Source: Gammaproteobacteria bacterium 45_16_T64
GTDB lineage: Bacteria > Pseudomonadota > Gammaproteobacteria > Pseudomonadales > Ketobacteraceae
Direction: 5' to 3'
NCBI GenBank assembly: GCA_002162955.1
Contig: MABD01000055.1
Span: 86,631 to 150,630 of the forward strand
Length of the DNA stretch: 64,000 nt
The notes under the pieces are model-generated. The model saw only the letters and a list, made by a program, of their open reading frames with translations. It searched no databases and had not been told where the DNA came from. The first letter of the stretch is position 1, and every line of letters starts with the position of its first letter. A program made the translations under genes and the position numbers. Below, in pieces: positions 24,481 through 33,079 of this stretch.

Positions 24481-26886
24481 ATGAATGGTAAAAACACACG
24501 GCTGACTCACTCTATTCTTGGATTCATCCTTAGCTATATAAATCGCCACAAAATAGCAACAATCTGTCTGTTACTAGCCTGCGTTGTCTTGGCAGGCTCA
24601 CAACTCACAAAGTTGACCTTCGACAACACCCCTGATAGATTTTTCATGGCCGGGGACCCTCATCTACAGAACTACGAAAACTTTAAAGATCAATACCAAT
24701 CAGATGAATTTAGCCTCATTCTTCTTACTGCACCTAAAGTCTGGAACAAAGCATTCATAGATGACCTTCAGCAAGCAATTACAGCGCTAGAAAATATCGA
24801 GCACGTTATAAAGGTTTCCTCAATCACAAACGCGCGCAATATAGAAGGTAGGGGTGACGAGATACTCATTGATGATCTATTCTCTGCTGACAATTCCGAT
24901 GAAGAAATAGCAAAACTACAGAAAAAAGCGATTGCCCATCCACACTACTCCAATCTTTACGTGACTAAAAACGGCAAGTACGTGGCCATTGTGATTGAGA
25001 CAGCAATTATTCGGAATCAAGTCGATTATAAAATTTCACTTGTCAACAGTATGCGACAAGTCATCAGCAGTGCCCCCCTCGTTGCTTACGCTCCCAGAAT
25101 CGTCGGTGCCCCCGTGCTAGATTCCGATGTACGTACAATTGTACAAACCGAAAGCGTAACCTTGTCCATACTCTGCTTCGCGTTAATCGTATTAGGATTC
25201 TGGAAAGTCTTTCGATCTATGTATGCCATGATAATGGCAGTCACCATTATCAGTAGCAGTTTAATTATCACCTTTGGCGCTATGGCTTCATTGGGCTATG
25301 CCTACACCGTGCTTACCCCCATTGTTCCCACCTTTATAATGTCGGTAGGTATAGGGTCACTCATGTTCCTGCTTACCAGTTTTTGCTACCAGCGCAATCA
25401 AGGATTAAGCGGAGAAAAGGCCCTATCCATTACTTTCACCCAGGTCGGTGCGACCTGTTGTATTACCGTGTTAACAACCTCTAGCGCTCTCTTTGCATTT
25501 TCAGCCTCCGATATTGTCCCTGTATTCGAAGTTGGGTTAACCATGGGAATGGGCCTTGTGATAACCTTTCTTATCACATTATTTTGGTTTCCGATTTTCC
25601 TAAGTCCTGCATCCCATCACCGTCTAAAACTGGGTGGAGTAGCATTAACACACCGGGTATCTGTATTAATGCGGATCGGTGAATGGGTCATTGTACGCTA
25701 TAGAATAATTATGCTGTCATTCCTTAGTATTTGTGCGGTCGCCACTATCGGCCTTAGCCAATTGAAAACGGACTATCAATACCTTGGCATATTCAAATCA
25801 TCTACCCAGATACATAAAGATTACACCTACGTAGACAATCGGCTACCTACCAGCGCGTCGATAGAACTCATTTTCCAAGGCTCTGAAGATAACTCAATAA
25901 AAAGCCCTAGCGTATTAAACGCCATGGATGCACTGGCCCAATTTATCTCCTCCCAGAGCGAACTACCCGTTAAAATATATTCTCTAGCAGATGTCGTAAA
26001 GGAGCTCAATCAAGCCTTTCACAACAATAATGAAGATTATTATGCGATTCCCAATGACCCCGCCTTAATCGCGCAAGAACTTTTTCTCTTTGAATCAAGC
26101 GATCAAAGCGAATTTTCCCAGCTCACCGATTGGAACTATCAACAGACGCGAATGATTATTCGCGTGCCGAACGTATCTGACTCTCAGTATCAGGCATTAT
26201 TTGAGGTAATTAATCTCGGTATACACATGCATTTCACGTCGACGGGGTTAGCTGACAATGCATTGGCGAGCGATCCATCCCGCGTCACCATCATACAAAC
26301 AGGGCTTGTACAATTGTGGGTCACCATCGGGAACTACCTTATTGAAAGCCAAGTCTCATCAGTCTTATTGGCATTTGCTGCAGTAACACTCGCCATGATG
26401 GTGATCTTTAAATCAATGATAACAGGGTTTGTTTTCGGCTTACTCAATCTAAGCGTTATTATTATTGTTCTCGGCCTAATGGGAAGTTTAGATATTTATC
26501 TGGACCCCTACACTGTATTAATTGCCGGTATCGCGTTAGGAATACTCGACGACGATACGATCCATTTTGTCAAATCCGTACAAGATAGTGTCAATATTGG
26601 ATCTTCAATAGAAGACGCCATTAGGCAAACCTACGCACAGGCAGGACAGGCGATCTTCTACACCACAGCAATATTGGTGGTCAGTTTTGGCGTAAACCTA
26701 TTTTCCTCCATCGCGAGCTTAACCAAATTTGGCCTCTTAGTGTCTCTTACCTTATTGCTCGGTCTAATTGTCGAATTCTTAATAACACCCGGCATTATAC
26801 TGCTCCTGGGTCATCGCATCATAAAACCACACAATACGGAATCATCAGAACAATACACGCCGCCACAACTGGCACCAAAAGCATAA
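24481..26886 (+). CDS. MMPL/RND-family exporter
   Basis: An 801-residue membrane protein with the RND layout: one helix near residue 25, a large periplasmic domain containing FDNTPDRFFM, a block of five or six helices (about 220-390), a second pair of helix plus periplasmic domain (from about 410), and a last helix block (about 620-785). GIALGILDDDTIHF in the second block contains the acidic residues of the proton relay. It is the last gene of the rightward operon, with AAGGA before its ATG, and likely exports the cluster product. No periplasmic adaptor or outer-membrane channel gene is nearby, unlike the tripartite ToxFGHI pump of Burkholderia. Confidence 0.82.
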   Translation: MNGKNTRLTHSILGFILSYINRHKIATICLLLACVVLAGSQLTKLTFDNTPDRFFMAGDPHLQNYENFKDQYQSDEFSLILLTAPKVWNKAFIDDLQQAITALENIEHVIKVSSITNARNIEGRGDEILIDDLFSADNSDEEIAKLQKKAIAHPHYSNLYVTKNGKYVAIVIETAIIRNQVDYKISLVNSMRQVISSAPLVAYAPRIVGAPVLDSDVRTIVQTESVTLSILCFALIVLGFWKVFRSMYAMIMAVTIISSSLIITFGAMASLGYAYTVLTPIVPTFIMSVGIGSLMFLLTSFCYQRNQGLSGEKALSITFTQVGATCCITVLTTSSALFAFSASDIVPVFEVGLTMGMGLVITFLITLFWFPIFLSPASHHRLKLGGVALTHRVSVLMRIGEWVIVRYRIIMLSFLSICAVATIGLSQLKTDYQYLGIFKSSTQIHKDYTYVDNRLPTSASIELIFQGSEDNSIKSPSVLNAMDALAQFISSQSELPVKIYSLADVVKELNQAFHNNNEDYYAIPNDPALIAQELFLFESSDQSEFSQLTDWNYQQTRMIIRVPNVSDSQYQALFEVINLGIHMHFTSTGLADNALASDPSRVTIIQTGLVQLWVTIGNYLIESQVSSVLLAFAAVTLAMMVIFKSMITGFVFGLLNLSVIIIVLGLMGSLDIYLDPYTVLIAGIALGILDDDTIHFVKSVQDSVNIGSSIEDAIRQTYAQAGQAIFYTTAILVVSFGVNLFSSIASLTKFGLLVSLTLLLGLIVEFLITPGIILLLGHRIIKPHNTESSEQYTPPQLAPKA

Positions 26887-26911
26887 CGTCAGGTGGTGTT
26901 TTCCCTATCCA

Positions 26912-27781
26912 TTATTTAATCGGTATCGCATAATGCATTTCTGAGTTTGCAGAATCAGCATCATGATCTGGGCCATAGATTTCAATATCTACGCCGTAAG
27001 TATGCACCTTGCCCGCCCCCATTAACCAGTTGGAATAAATATAATTTACGGTATTGTTGATATATTTTACTTCACCTCTATGGGTAAATTTTGCATAAGT
27101 AGCCGAGGGTATCGTAATTATGTCCATACCCTCTGGGATAACTCCGTACTCGCTCACTGCCATCGTTGCATAATAAAAGAGTTGCTCAGAATCAGTATGA
27201 CACTGCTTGATTATACCGTAGCAAGTTCCTCTCATCGCATGTCTAATTTCCTTATATCGATCCAGAAATTCCTCCCATAGCTTAGGCAGTTTATTCCCAA
27301 TATTATTCTTGTCTGAATCAACACCGTAGAAGTCTGTTTTAATGCCAACCAACAGCAGTTCTTTTTGCGTATAGATTTCCGGCTCGAGGGATACATTCGT
27401 ATTGATATGCGTTAGATAGTGTTTGTCGAATTGTATTTTCTTCAAGAACATATTCTTATCACCAATACGACGATAGTCGCTTGGAGTCATACCAAAGGCC
27501 TGCTTGAAAGCCCTCGCGAAACTCTCTTGTGATTCATACCCCGCCGCTATCGCAATATCAATAATCCGAGTATCCGTTAGGAGTAATTTCTCCAGGGCAT
27601 TCGCCAGCCTTCTTGATCGCATATAGGTTTTTAGGGTTTCATTGGTCAGCGCTTTGAATATACGCTGAAAATGCCAACGACTAATACCAGCGGCACGGGC
27701 AATCTCTTCGCTGGATATATCCTCATCCATTGAGCGCTCAAAAAAATCAATCCCTCGCTGTACCTGTTCGATATAATTCAT
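26912..27781 (-). CDS. AraC-family regulator with GyrI-like effector domain
   Basis: A 289-residue protein. The two AraC helix-turn-helices occupy the first 110 residues (SSEEIARAAGISRWHFQRIFK and IIDIAIAAGYESQESFARAFKQAFGMTPSDYR). The rest is a GyrI/SOUL-like ligand-binding domain, starting near ELLLVGIKTDFYG. This is the Rob/BmrR-like arrangement that senses hydrophobic or cationic compounds. It converges on the MMPL gene and follows a small membrane protein gene (27790) by 8 bases, probably in one transcript. Confidence 0.82.
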   Translation of the reverse strand: MNYIEQVQRGIDFFERSMDEDISSEEIARAAGISRWHFQRIFKALTNETLKTYMRSRRLANALEKLLLTDTRIIDIAIAAGYESQESFARAFKQAFGMTPSDYRRIGDKNMFLKKIQFDKHYLTHINTNVSLEPEIYTQKELLLVGIKTDFYGVDSDKNNIGNKLPKLWEEFLDRYKEIRHAMRGTCYGIIKQCHTDSEQLFYYATMAVSEYGVIPEGMDIITIPSATYAKFTHRGEVKYINNTVNYIYSNWLMGAGKVHTYGVDIEIYGPDHDADSANSEMHYAIPIK

Positions 27782-27789
27782 ATGCTTAA

Positions 27790-28272
27790 CTAGTTAACGG
27801 TATCCAACCCTTGCTCACTATGCTTCGAATATAACGCAGAGGCGATAAATGTAGCAACTGTGGTTTCCATCAATGCAAATGGCAGCACCCATACGATAAA
27901 TTCCCAACTCGATAGCTGCATATTAGCCATACCTATCCAAAAAAGCAGAAAGAAGAAACACCATGATACCAAGGCACTGATAACCACCGCTTGTCTATTA
28001 TTGCCGAATGACTGAGCACATAGCCAAAATACAAATACCATTAGGCCAGTCAGCAGGGTCCCCCATACTCCCCATATTAGAAATATTGGGAGGGTGAAGC
28101 TTGCGACCTCGGGTACAGCAGACAAATAACTCTGCATTTCCGGCCTTACGATGACCAAATACCGAAATACTTCTGAGGCTTGCACCCATACACTCGTAAT
28201 CAACGTGATTATCACAAATTGCCCTATGGAAAAGGTACTTGTGGTCGTTTTCTCTGTCATTTGATGGGCCAT
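27790..28272 (-). CDS. Small four-helix membrane protein, unknown function
   Basis: A 160-residue hydrophobic protein with four likely transmembrane helices (about 17-38, 60-85, 97-120, 125-148). I do not recognise a family with confidence. It precedes the AraC/GyrI regulator in the same direction, so it may be the regulated or sensed function. Alternatively it is a cytoplasmic-membrane protein unrelated to drug response. Confidence 0.55.
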   Translation of the reverse strand: MAHQMTEKTTTSTFSIGQFVIITLITSVWVQASEVFRYLVIVRPEMQSYLSAVPEVASFTLPIFLIWGVWGTLLTGLMVFVFWLCAQSFGNNRQAVVISALVSWCFFFLLFWIGMANMQLSSWEFIVWVLPFALMETTVATFIASALYSKHSEQGLDTVN

Positions 28273-28374
28273 CTATTCTCTCCTGCTAAATTGGTGATAA
28301 CATCCTATAGCGTCACGCTCTGTCGCTCCTGACATTTTGTGCTTTTACCTATAATCAGCTATCTGGGCCCCCGA

Positions 28375-29232
28375 ATGACTCTCGAACTTATCAATTCCAA
28401 TAAACTCTTTGGCGGTTGGCTAAAGCAGTATCAACACACGTCGAAAACCCTGCATTGTGATATGCGATTTTCGGTTTACCTTCCTCCCCAAGCGTCCACA
28501 GGCCTTAAGTTACCTGTGCTGTACTGGTTATCCGGCCTGACTTGCACCGATGAAAACTTCATGCAAAAAGCCGGAGCGCAACGCTTAGCTGCTGAACTAG
28601 GAGTGATACTGGTCGCCCCGGATACCAGTCCGCGTGGTGAGACGGTAAAGAATGACGACAACTATGATTTGGGGCAAGGTGCAGGATTCTATATCAATGC
28701 AACGGAAGCACCCTGGTCTGATCACTACCATATGTACGACTATATTGTGGAAGAGCTGCCCGAGATTGTTGAGTCTGCATTCCCTGCATCCGACAAGCGA
28801 GCCATCGCCGGTCACTCAATGGGCGGACATGGGGCGCTGATGATTAGCTTAAAAAATCCCGAACGTTTTTGCTCCGCTTCCGCCTTTAGCCCAATCAGTA
28901 ATCCCACAAACTGTCCTTGGGGACATAAGGCTTTTACTGCCTATCTAGGTGAGGACACCAGCCAATGGAATACATATGACACCAGTTTATTAATGCAGCA
29001 CGCAACACAACATGTGCCCACATTGGTTGACCAAGGCAATGCTGACAACTTCTTAGAAGAACAGTTAAAACCGGAAACACTAGAGGCCTCTGCCAAAATT
29101 AGTGGTTACCCATTAGAATTACGCCGCCACGATGATTACGACCATAGCTATTATTTTATCGCGAGCTTCATTGAAGATCATATCAAATTTCATCTGCGCT
29201 ATTTAACCCAATCCCCTGTAAATACAAAGTAA
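28375..29232 (+). CDS. fghA: S-formylglutathione hydrolase
   Basis: A 285-residue esterase-D family hydrolase that cleaves S-formylglutathione in formaldehyde detoxification. The landmarks are LFGGWLKQYQHTS, FSVYLPPQAS, LSGLTCTDENFMQKAG, the nucleophile in AGHSMGGHGAL, the aspartate in DQGNADNFL and the histidine in DDYDHSYYFI. A GTG at 28339 would add twelve residues, but the ATG at 28375 reproduces the family N-terminus. The usual partner, a glutathione-dependent formaldehyde dehydrogenase gene, is absent; instead a cytochrome P450 remnant begins two bases after the stop. Confidence 0.9.
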   Translation: MTLELINSNKLFGGWLKQYQHTSKTLHCDMRFSVYLPPQASTGLKLPVLYWLSGLTCTDENFMQKAGAQRLAAELGVILVAPDTSPRGETVKNDDNYDLGQGAGFYINATEAPWSDHYHMYDYIVEELPEIVESAFPASDKRAIAGHSMGGHGALMISLKNPERFCSASAFSPISNPTNCPWGHKAFTAYLGEDTSQWNTYDTSLLMQHATQHVPTLVDQGNADNFLEEQLKPETLEASAKISGYPLELRRHDDYDHSYYFIASFIEDHIKFHLRYLTQSPVNTK

Positions 29233-29234
29233 CG

Positions 29235-29636
29235 ATGCGGCTGCAACCCACCGGATTTGGCATTACTCGAACAGCCGCTAAGGATTTTGTATTTGAAAAT
29301 AATCAAATTTATAGAAATGAAAACGTCATTATTTTTCCCACGTCAGATCATACTAATCCTGAGTTCTTCCCTGACCCCAATGTATTTAATATCGATCGCA
29401 ACAACGAACAACGCAATGAATTTAAGCAACCTGCATTTGCACCCTATGGCAAAGGTCCCCACAACTGCATTGGGGCGAGTTTGGCTGAAATCATGATGCC
29501 ACTCAACATGGGCATTATCCTACATAGACGAACCATCACGCCTTCTTGTAATCTAGATAAAGTGAAAGTGGTATTTAATCCTGCACCCGTACTGCCTGAT
29601 ATTTTTAAAGTGAATTTTGAGACGCGAGTGAAGTAA
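29235..29636 (+). pseudogene. C-terminal remnant of a cytochrome P450
   Basis: A 133-residue frame that covers only the last third of a P450: the RLQPTGFGITRTA segment after the ExxR helix, the PEFFPDPNVFNIDR meander and the haem loop FAPYGKGPHNCIGASLAE with the cysteine ligand. The first ~270 residues, including the I-helix and the ExxR motif, are missing, because the S-formylglutathione hydrolase gene ends two bases before it. No upstream P450 fragment was seen in the window. It is most simply a deletion remnant, co-transcribed with fghA; a functional protein is very unlikely. Confidence 0.8.
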
Positions 29637-29661
29637 TCGTAAAAGAAAACATATCCATTCA

Positions 29662-29705
29662 TAATCTGGCAGATTAAAACATTACCTATAGAATCTGCCA
29701 GATTA
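29662..29705. repeat. Paired palindromes AATCTGSCAGATT
   Basis: Two 13-base sequences, AATCTGGCAGATT (29663-29675) and AATCTGCCAGATT (29692-29704), lie 29 bases apart. Each is a palindrome in itself (arms AATCTG/CAGATT) and the two are reverse complements, so the pair also forms a long hairpin. They sit between convergent genes, just after the P450 remnant. Either a bidirectional terminator or the scar/end of a lost element. Confidence 0.6.
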
Positions 29706-29721
29706 TCACAAATTGTCTTAA

Positions 29722-30483
29722 CTAATCACACGAAGAACCGATAGGGTAGTCAGAAAATAGCAGTTCGAAGTAGCCATAAAATCCATCACAGTCTAGATAC
29801 CATGGCGAATCGCTATCATCCACCCGATACACTTTCACGGAAGAAATAGCATCATTGTAATGTCTTATAAACGAGCTATTGCTACTATAGGTCTCTGACC
29901 ACCCACCGGATATTACAATACCAAAAAACACCACTTGATGATCATCAAAATTGTCATCTTCATATATTTTTAGTACATATCCATCTGGCACTTTTAACGA
30001 ACTGATATCGTCATTTTTCATCCCTCGCCGCTGCAAATCCGACAACGTGAAATTCCCTTCGGGAAGCTTTACGGAATAGCCACCATAGTTACCATGCTGA
30101 TACATTGTGGTGATATTGTCATCACTCACATCATCGTTTACGATATTGGCATTATCAATCGTGTAAAGAATACGATAGGATCCGTTTCCTTCTTTGTATT
30201 CAACGGTTTGTTTCCATAAATCTAATTTTATTCCAACTGACCCTCTCTTTAGATAGACCGACCATTCGTCTCGCCCTATTTCGTCGAAATGATGAGCGCC
30301 GTCCGAATTTCTTTCGATCCATTTTTTACTTCCATGGTCTACAAAACTACCAGATCCACTACTATAAGTCAGATCGTATAAAGACCCTCCTTTCACTTCA
30401 GACACGGCATAGCTTGAAAATCCAGCAGTGCAACATACAAGGCCAATGAATGAGGCGCCCTTAACAAGTGATTCAATTTTCAT
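29722..30483 (-). CDS. Secreted beta/gamma-crystallin-domain protein
   Basis: A 253-residue exported protein with a signal peptide ending near residue 29. Residues about 120-205 form a beta/gamma-crystallin domain: TTMYQHGNYGGYSVKLPEGNF, LQRRGMKNDDISSLKVPDGY and YEDDNFDD, followed by NDAISSVKVYRV; the N/D-N/D-x-x-S/T-S calcium motifs are NDDISS and NDAISS. The C-terminal end holds two cysteines (DCDGFYGYFE...SSCD). AAGGAG precedes the start. Such proteins usually bind calcium and are extracellular or periplasmic; the role is unknown. Confidence 0.75.
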   Translation of the reverse strand: MKIESLVKGASFIGLVCCTAGFSSYAVSEVKGGSLYDLTYSSGSGSFVDHGSKKWIERNSDGAHHFDEIGRDEWSVYLKRGSVGIKLDLWKQTVEYKEGNGSYRILYTIDNANIVNDDVSDDNITTMYQHGNYGGYSVKLPEGNFTLSDLQRRGMKNDDISSLKVPDGYVLKIYEDDNFDDHQVVFFGIVISGGWSETYSSNSSFIRHYNDAISSVKVYRVDDSDSPWYLDCDGFYGYFELLFSDYPIGSSCD

Positions 30484-30670
30484 TTTCTGATCTCCTTTTT
30501 ATAAACAAGGTTTTGAGAGCAAAAAATTGTAATTAAATCCCGATTATTCGTAAATACGACAGATGTCATATGACGTTTGTCATAGTCAATCATCAACGCA
30601 TTAAATAGACTATTGTTCGATCAGAAAGAAAGGAGATAACCGTAAGGCATGATAGCCGTGGGTAAAGACA

Positions 30671-31360
30671 TCACGTAACACAACGTCTTCGACGAAGCCA
30701 AATGGTACTCAAACAGCCCAGTACTATTAACGTACTAGTGCTAGGTTCTGAAACGCTATTCACCTGTGAACCAACGGCATTAAATAACCAAGTACCAAAA
30801 TCAGCATGCTCTAATGATGCATCAATGGGACGCTGACCAGATTCCACTCCACCAAAATTGGTTCCATTATTCACTAGTAATCCAACAAGTCCAATACCGG
30901 CCATTGCAGGGTCAAGATCATGAGACAAATACCCCCACGTTCGAGTTACTCCCCAATTTGGCGAAATTGCTTGATAAGTATGCCCAAAATCAATCACAAA
31001 ACTCTTAGCAATCAATCCATAGCCAGAACTATATTCATCAGTATCTATATATCCATTGCCGTTTGTATCAACAGTCATTGCTGGCAAACCATATGCACTT
31101 AATAACCCCACGTACTGCGCTGAATCAACCGATTGAAAACCTTGATCAGTAACCCAAGAACTTACAACCGCATCATTATATGACATGCCTTGGGTCGCAA
31201 CGGGAGATAACCACTGATTCCCTACATCATCAACTATTACCGTTTCTCCACTCAATGTCGTAGATGACCAACCAAGCGGAAGAGCATGGATCAACGGCGA
31301 ATACAAAGTTAGACCCAAAAACAGTAAGCTTATAACTTTTATCACAATCATTCTTTTCAT
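30671..31360 (-). CDS. PEP-CTERM secreted protein, unknown function
   Basis: A 229-residue exported protein with a signal peptide (to about residue 26, IHALP) and a C-terminal PEP-CTERM signal: EPSTSTLIVLGCLSTIWLRRRR. The body has no domain I can name; a DTNGNGYIDTDEYSSGYG segment looks like a calcium-binding EF-hand/dockerin-type loop, and WGYLSHDLDPAMAGIGLVGLLVNNG is rich in aromatic and small residues. This is the second exosortase substrate in the window. Confidence 0.7.
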   Translation of the reverse strand: MKRMIVIKVISLLFLGLTLYSPLIHALPLGWSSTTLSGETVIVDDVGNQWLSPVATQGMSYNDAVVSSWVTDQGFQSVDSAQYVGLLSAYGLPAMTVDTNGNGYIDTDEYSSGYGLIAKSFVIDFGHTYQAISPNWGVTRTWGYLSHDLDPAMAGIGLVGLLVNNGTNFGGVESGQRPIDASLEHADFGTWLFNAVGSQVNSVSEPSTSTLIVLGCLSTIWLRRRRCVT

Positions 31361-31654
31361 AATCTTTATCGATAGTTGGCATTGTATGCCAACACAACAA
31401 CGTTTCTATCAGAAGATTAACGCAATATTCACGCCACCCGTTCAAACCCCGGACTTTTCAACGTGTTATAGTTTCTCAAAAACTGGGCTTAACTACATGT
31501 GTAAAAAACACTGACACATCGCAATGAAAGCGAATATAAAATTCAGCAATATTGATATCAATCAAAAAACTGATTGGAATAAGCTTTAACATTAACGCTA
31601 TATCACGCGATCCCGACCTTGATTTCATGAGCATAAAGACATGATTTTTTTGAG

Positions 31655-32425
31655 CTATTGCGACTGTGATAGGCCATATTTTTGCAAGATTATTCTCCAC
31701 GCATTATTACCTGATAAGCCCTTGGTAAAGGCAGTGATAAATACATATTCTGATTGTAATTTTTTCGTCACCAAAAGATGACGACTATAAGAAAATAGAG
31801 GCGTTTCTGAAAGGTGCAATTGTCCATCCAACTGCATATTCTTAATATGATAACCCAACTGTGATTGGGGCATTGTCGTCACATCAATTCGTTGATGCAG
31901 TATTTTTTTTAGATTCTGAACTTCTGTACGTGCGTTAACTCGAATGATCTCCTTTCTCTCCATTGCCACCATCAGCCCTGGGTATCGCCTTCCCAAAAGA
32001 CCGCCAAATAACAACCCTTTTAGCGACCCTGCGCTTCCATCAAATTCCACCCTTCGATCGGTGCCCGAGATAATTTCATTTCTATCCGTAAGAATCACCG
32101 GTCCCCATAGGTATTTCGTTTTCGCGTTCTCCCCCATCCAAGCCCAATTCACAAACAACACAATGCCCTGCTCACCCTCCTCCAGTTGCGAATCTAGTCG
32201 CTTACGAGGGTAAATCATCACCTGAAATTGATAATCTCCTTCTACATGGCCATTCAGCAGCTCGACAAAGTCATAGACCAAACCCTGGCCTTCGCCAGTA
32301 ACAAAAGGAGGCATATCATAATATGTCCACGCGTTTATTATTCTTTCCGCAGCGTGACTGCTTACCGGAAAAACAAACAACAATATCAAGCACTTGTTTA
32401 TAAAAAGCTTAATTACATTCCACAT
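31655..32425 (-). CDS. Periplasmic solute-binding-like protein
   Basis: A 256-residue protein with a signal peptide ending near SSHAA (residue 26) and a type 3 solute-binding-like fold: AWTYYDMPPFVTGEGQGLVYDFVELLN at the start, DRNEIISGTDRRVEF in the middle and the typical C-terminal ITAFTKGLSGNNAWRIILQKYGL. As with the gene at 4627, there is no ABC permease or ATPase next to it. A role as ligand sensor is possible. Confidence 0.65.
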   Translation of the reverse strand: MWNVIKLFINKCLILLFVFPVSSHAAERIINAWTYYDMPPFVTGEGQGLVYDFVELLNGHVEGDYQFQVMIYPRKRLDSQLEEGEQGIVLFVNWAWMGENAKTKYLWGPVILTDRNEIISGTDRRVEFDGSAGSLKGLLFGGLLGRRYPGLMVAMERKEIIRVNARTEVQNLKKILHQRIDVTTMPQSQLGYHIKNMQLDGQLHLSETPLFSYSRHLLVTKKLQSEYVFITAFTKGLSGNNAWRIILQKYGLSQSQ

Positions 32426-32473
32426 TTTTATGGCCCCGCCAGAAAAAAATAGGAAAAGATAGCTTACGTTAGC

Positions 32474-32920
32474 TTAGCACTCCTCATGCAATTCTTTTAG
32501 CGCGCGTTCTCTTACTGCCATAATCAACGTAAGTGCTTTGTTCACCTCTGCCTCCGAATGATGAATCATATCCTGATCGAGATTCGCTACCCCAGTTTTA
32601 CGAAAGGCGATCTTTAATTTCTTACCGGAATCACTCAGGCGCACAAAAACATTACGACGGTCTTCTGTACCATGCACTCGCTCCACATATCCCTTCTTCA
32701 CCAAACCGTCCACTTGCCGGGTTAAGGTTGACGAATCTTTTACCGACCACTGCCCCAGCTCACCAAGGGTTTGATTATCCCTATCCCATAGTTGATTCAT
32801 CAGTACTGATTCTTCAGGGGTAAGGTTTATGCCTGCACGCTTAATCCGTTTAGCCGTAACCTGGCGCAAGATGTTTCCCGTCTTAGTAATGTGATAGGTC
32901 AGTGAATCTGTAATATCCAT
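32474..32920 (-). CDS. MarR-family regulator
   Basis: A 148-residue winged-helix regulator: TPEESVLMNQLWDRDNQTLGELGQWSVKDSSTLTRQVDGLVKKGYVERVHGTEDRRNVFVRLSDSG is the standard MarR core with the DxRxxxVxLT-like wing. It is divergent from the Rieske oxygenase gene at 33080, with 159 bases between, and is therefore the likely repressor of the oxygenase-thioesterase pair. Confidence 0.85.
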   Translation of the reverse strand: MDITDSLTYHITKTGNILRQVTAKRIKRAGINLTPEESVLMNQLWDRDNQTLGELGQWSVKDSSTLTRQVDGLVKKGYVERVHGTEDRRNVFVRLSDSGKKLKIAFRKTGVANLDQDMIHHSEAEVNKALTLIMAVRERALKELHEEC

Positions 32921-33079
32921 GGTATCTCGCGATCAGTATCAATTTATGGCCAGCATAGCACATATCTGTGTAATGCAATATTTGTAGTTGAAAGTATCTG
33001 TATTATACAGGTATAGTGAGTTAACTGCGTATACCGCGAATAGATTAAGAAAGCCAAACTAGGCAAAGAGAGAGCAATC

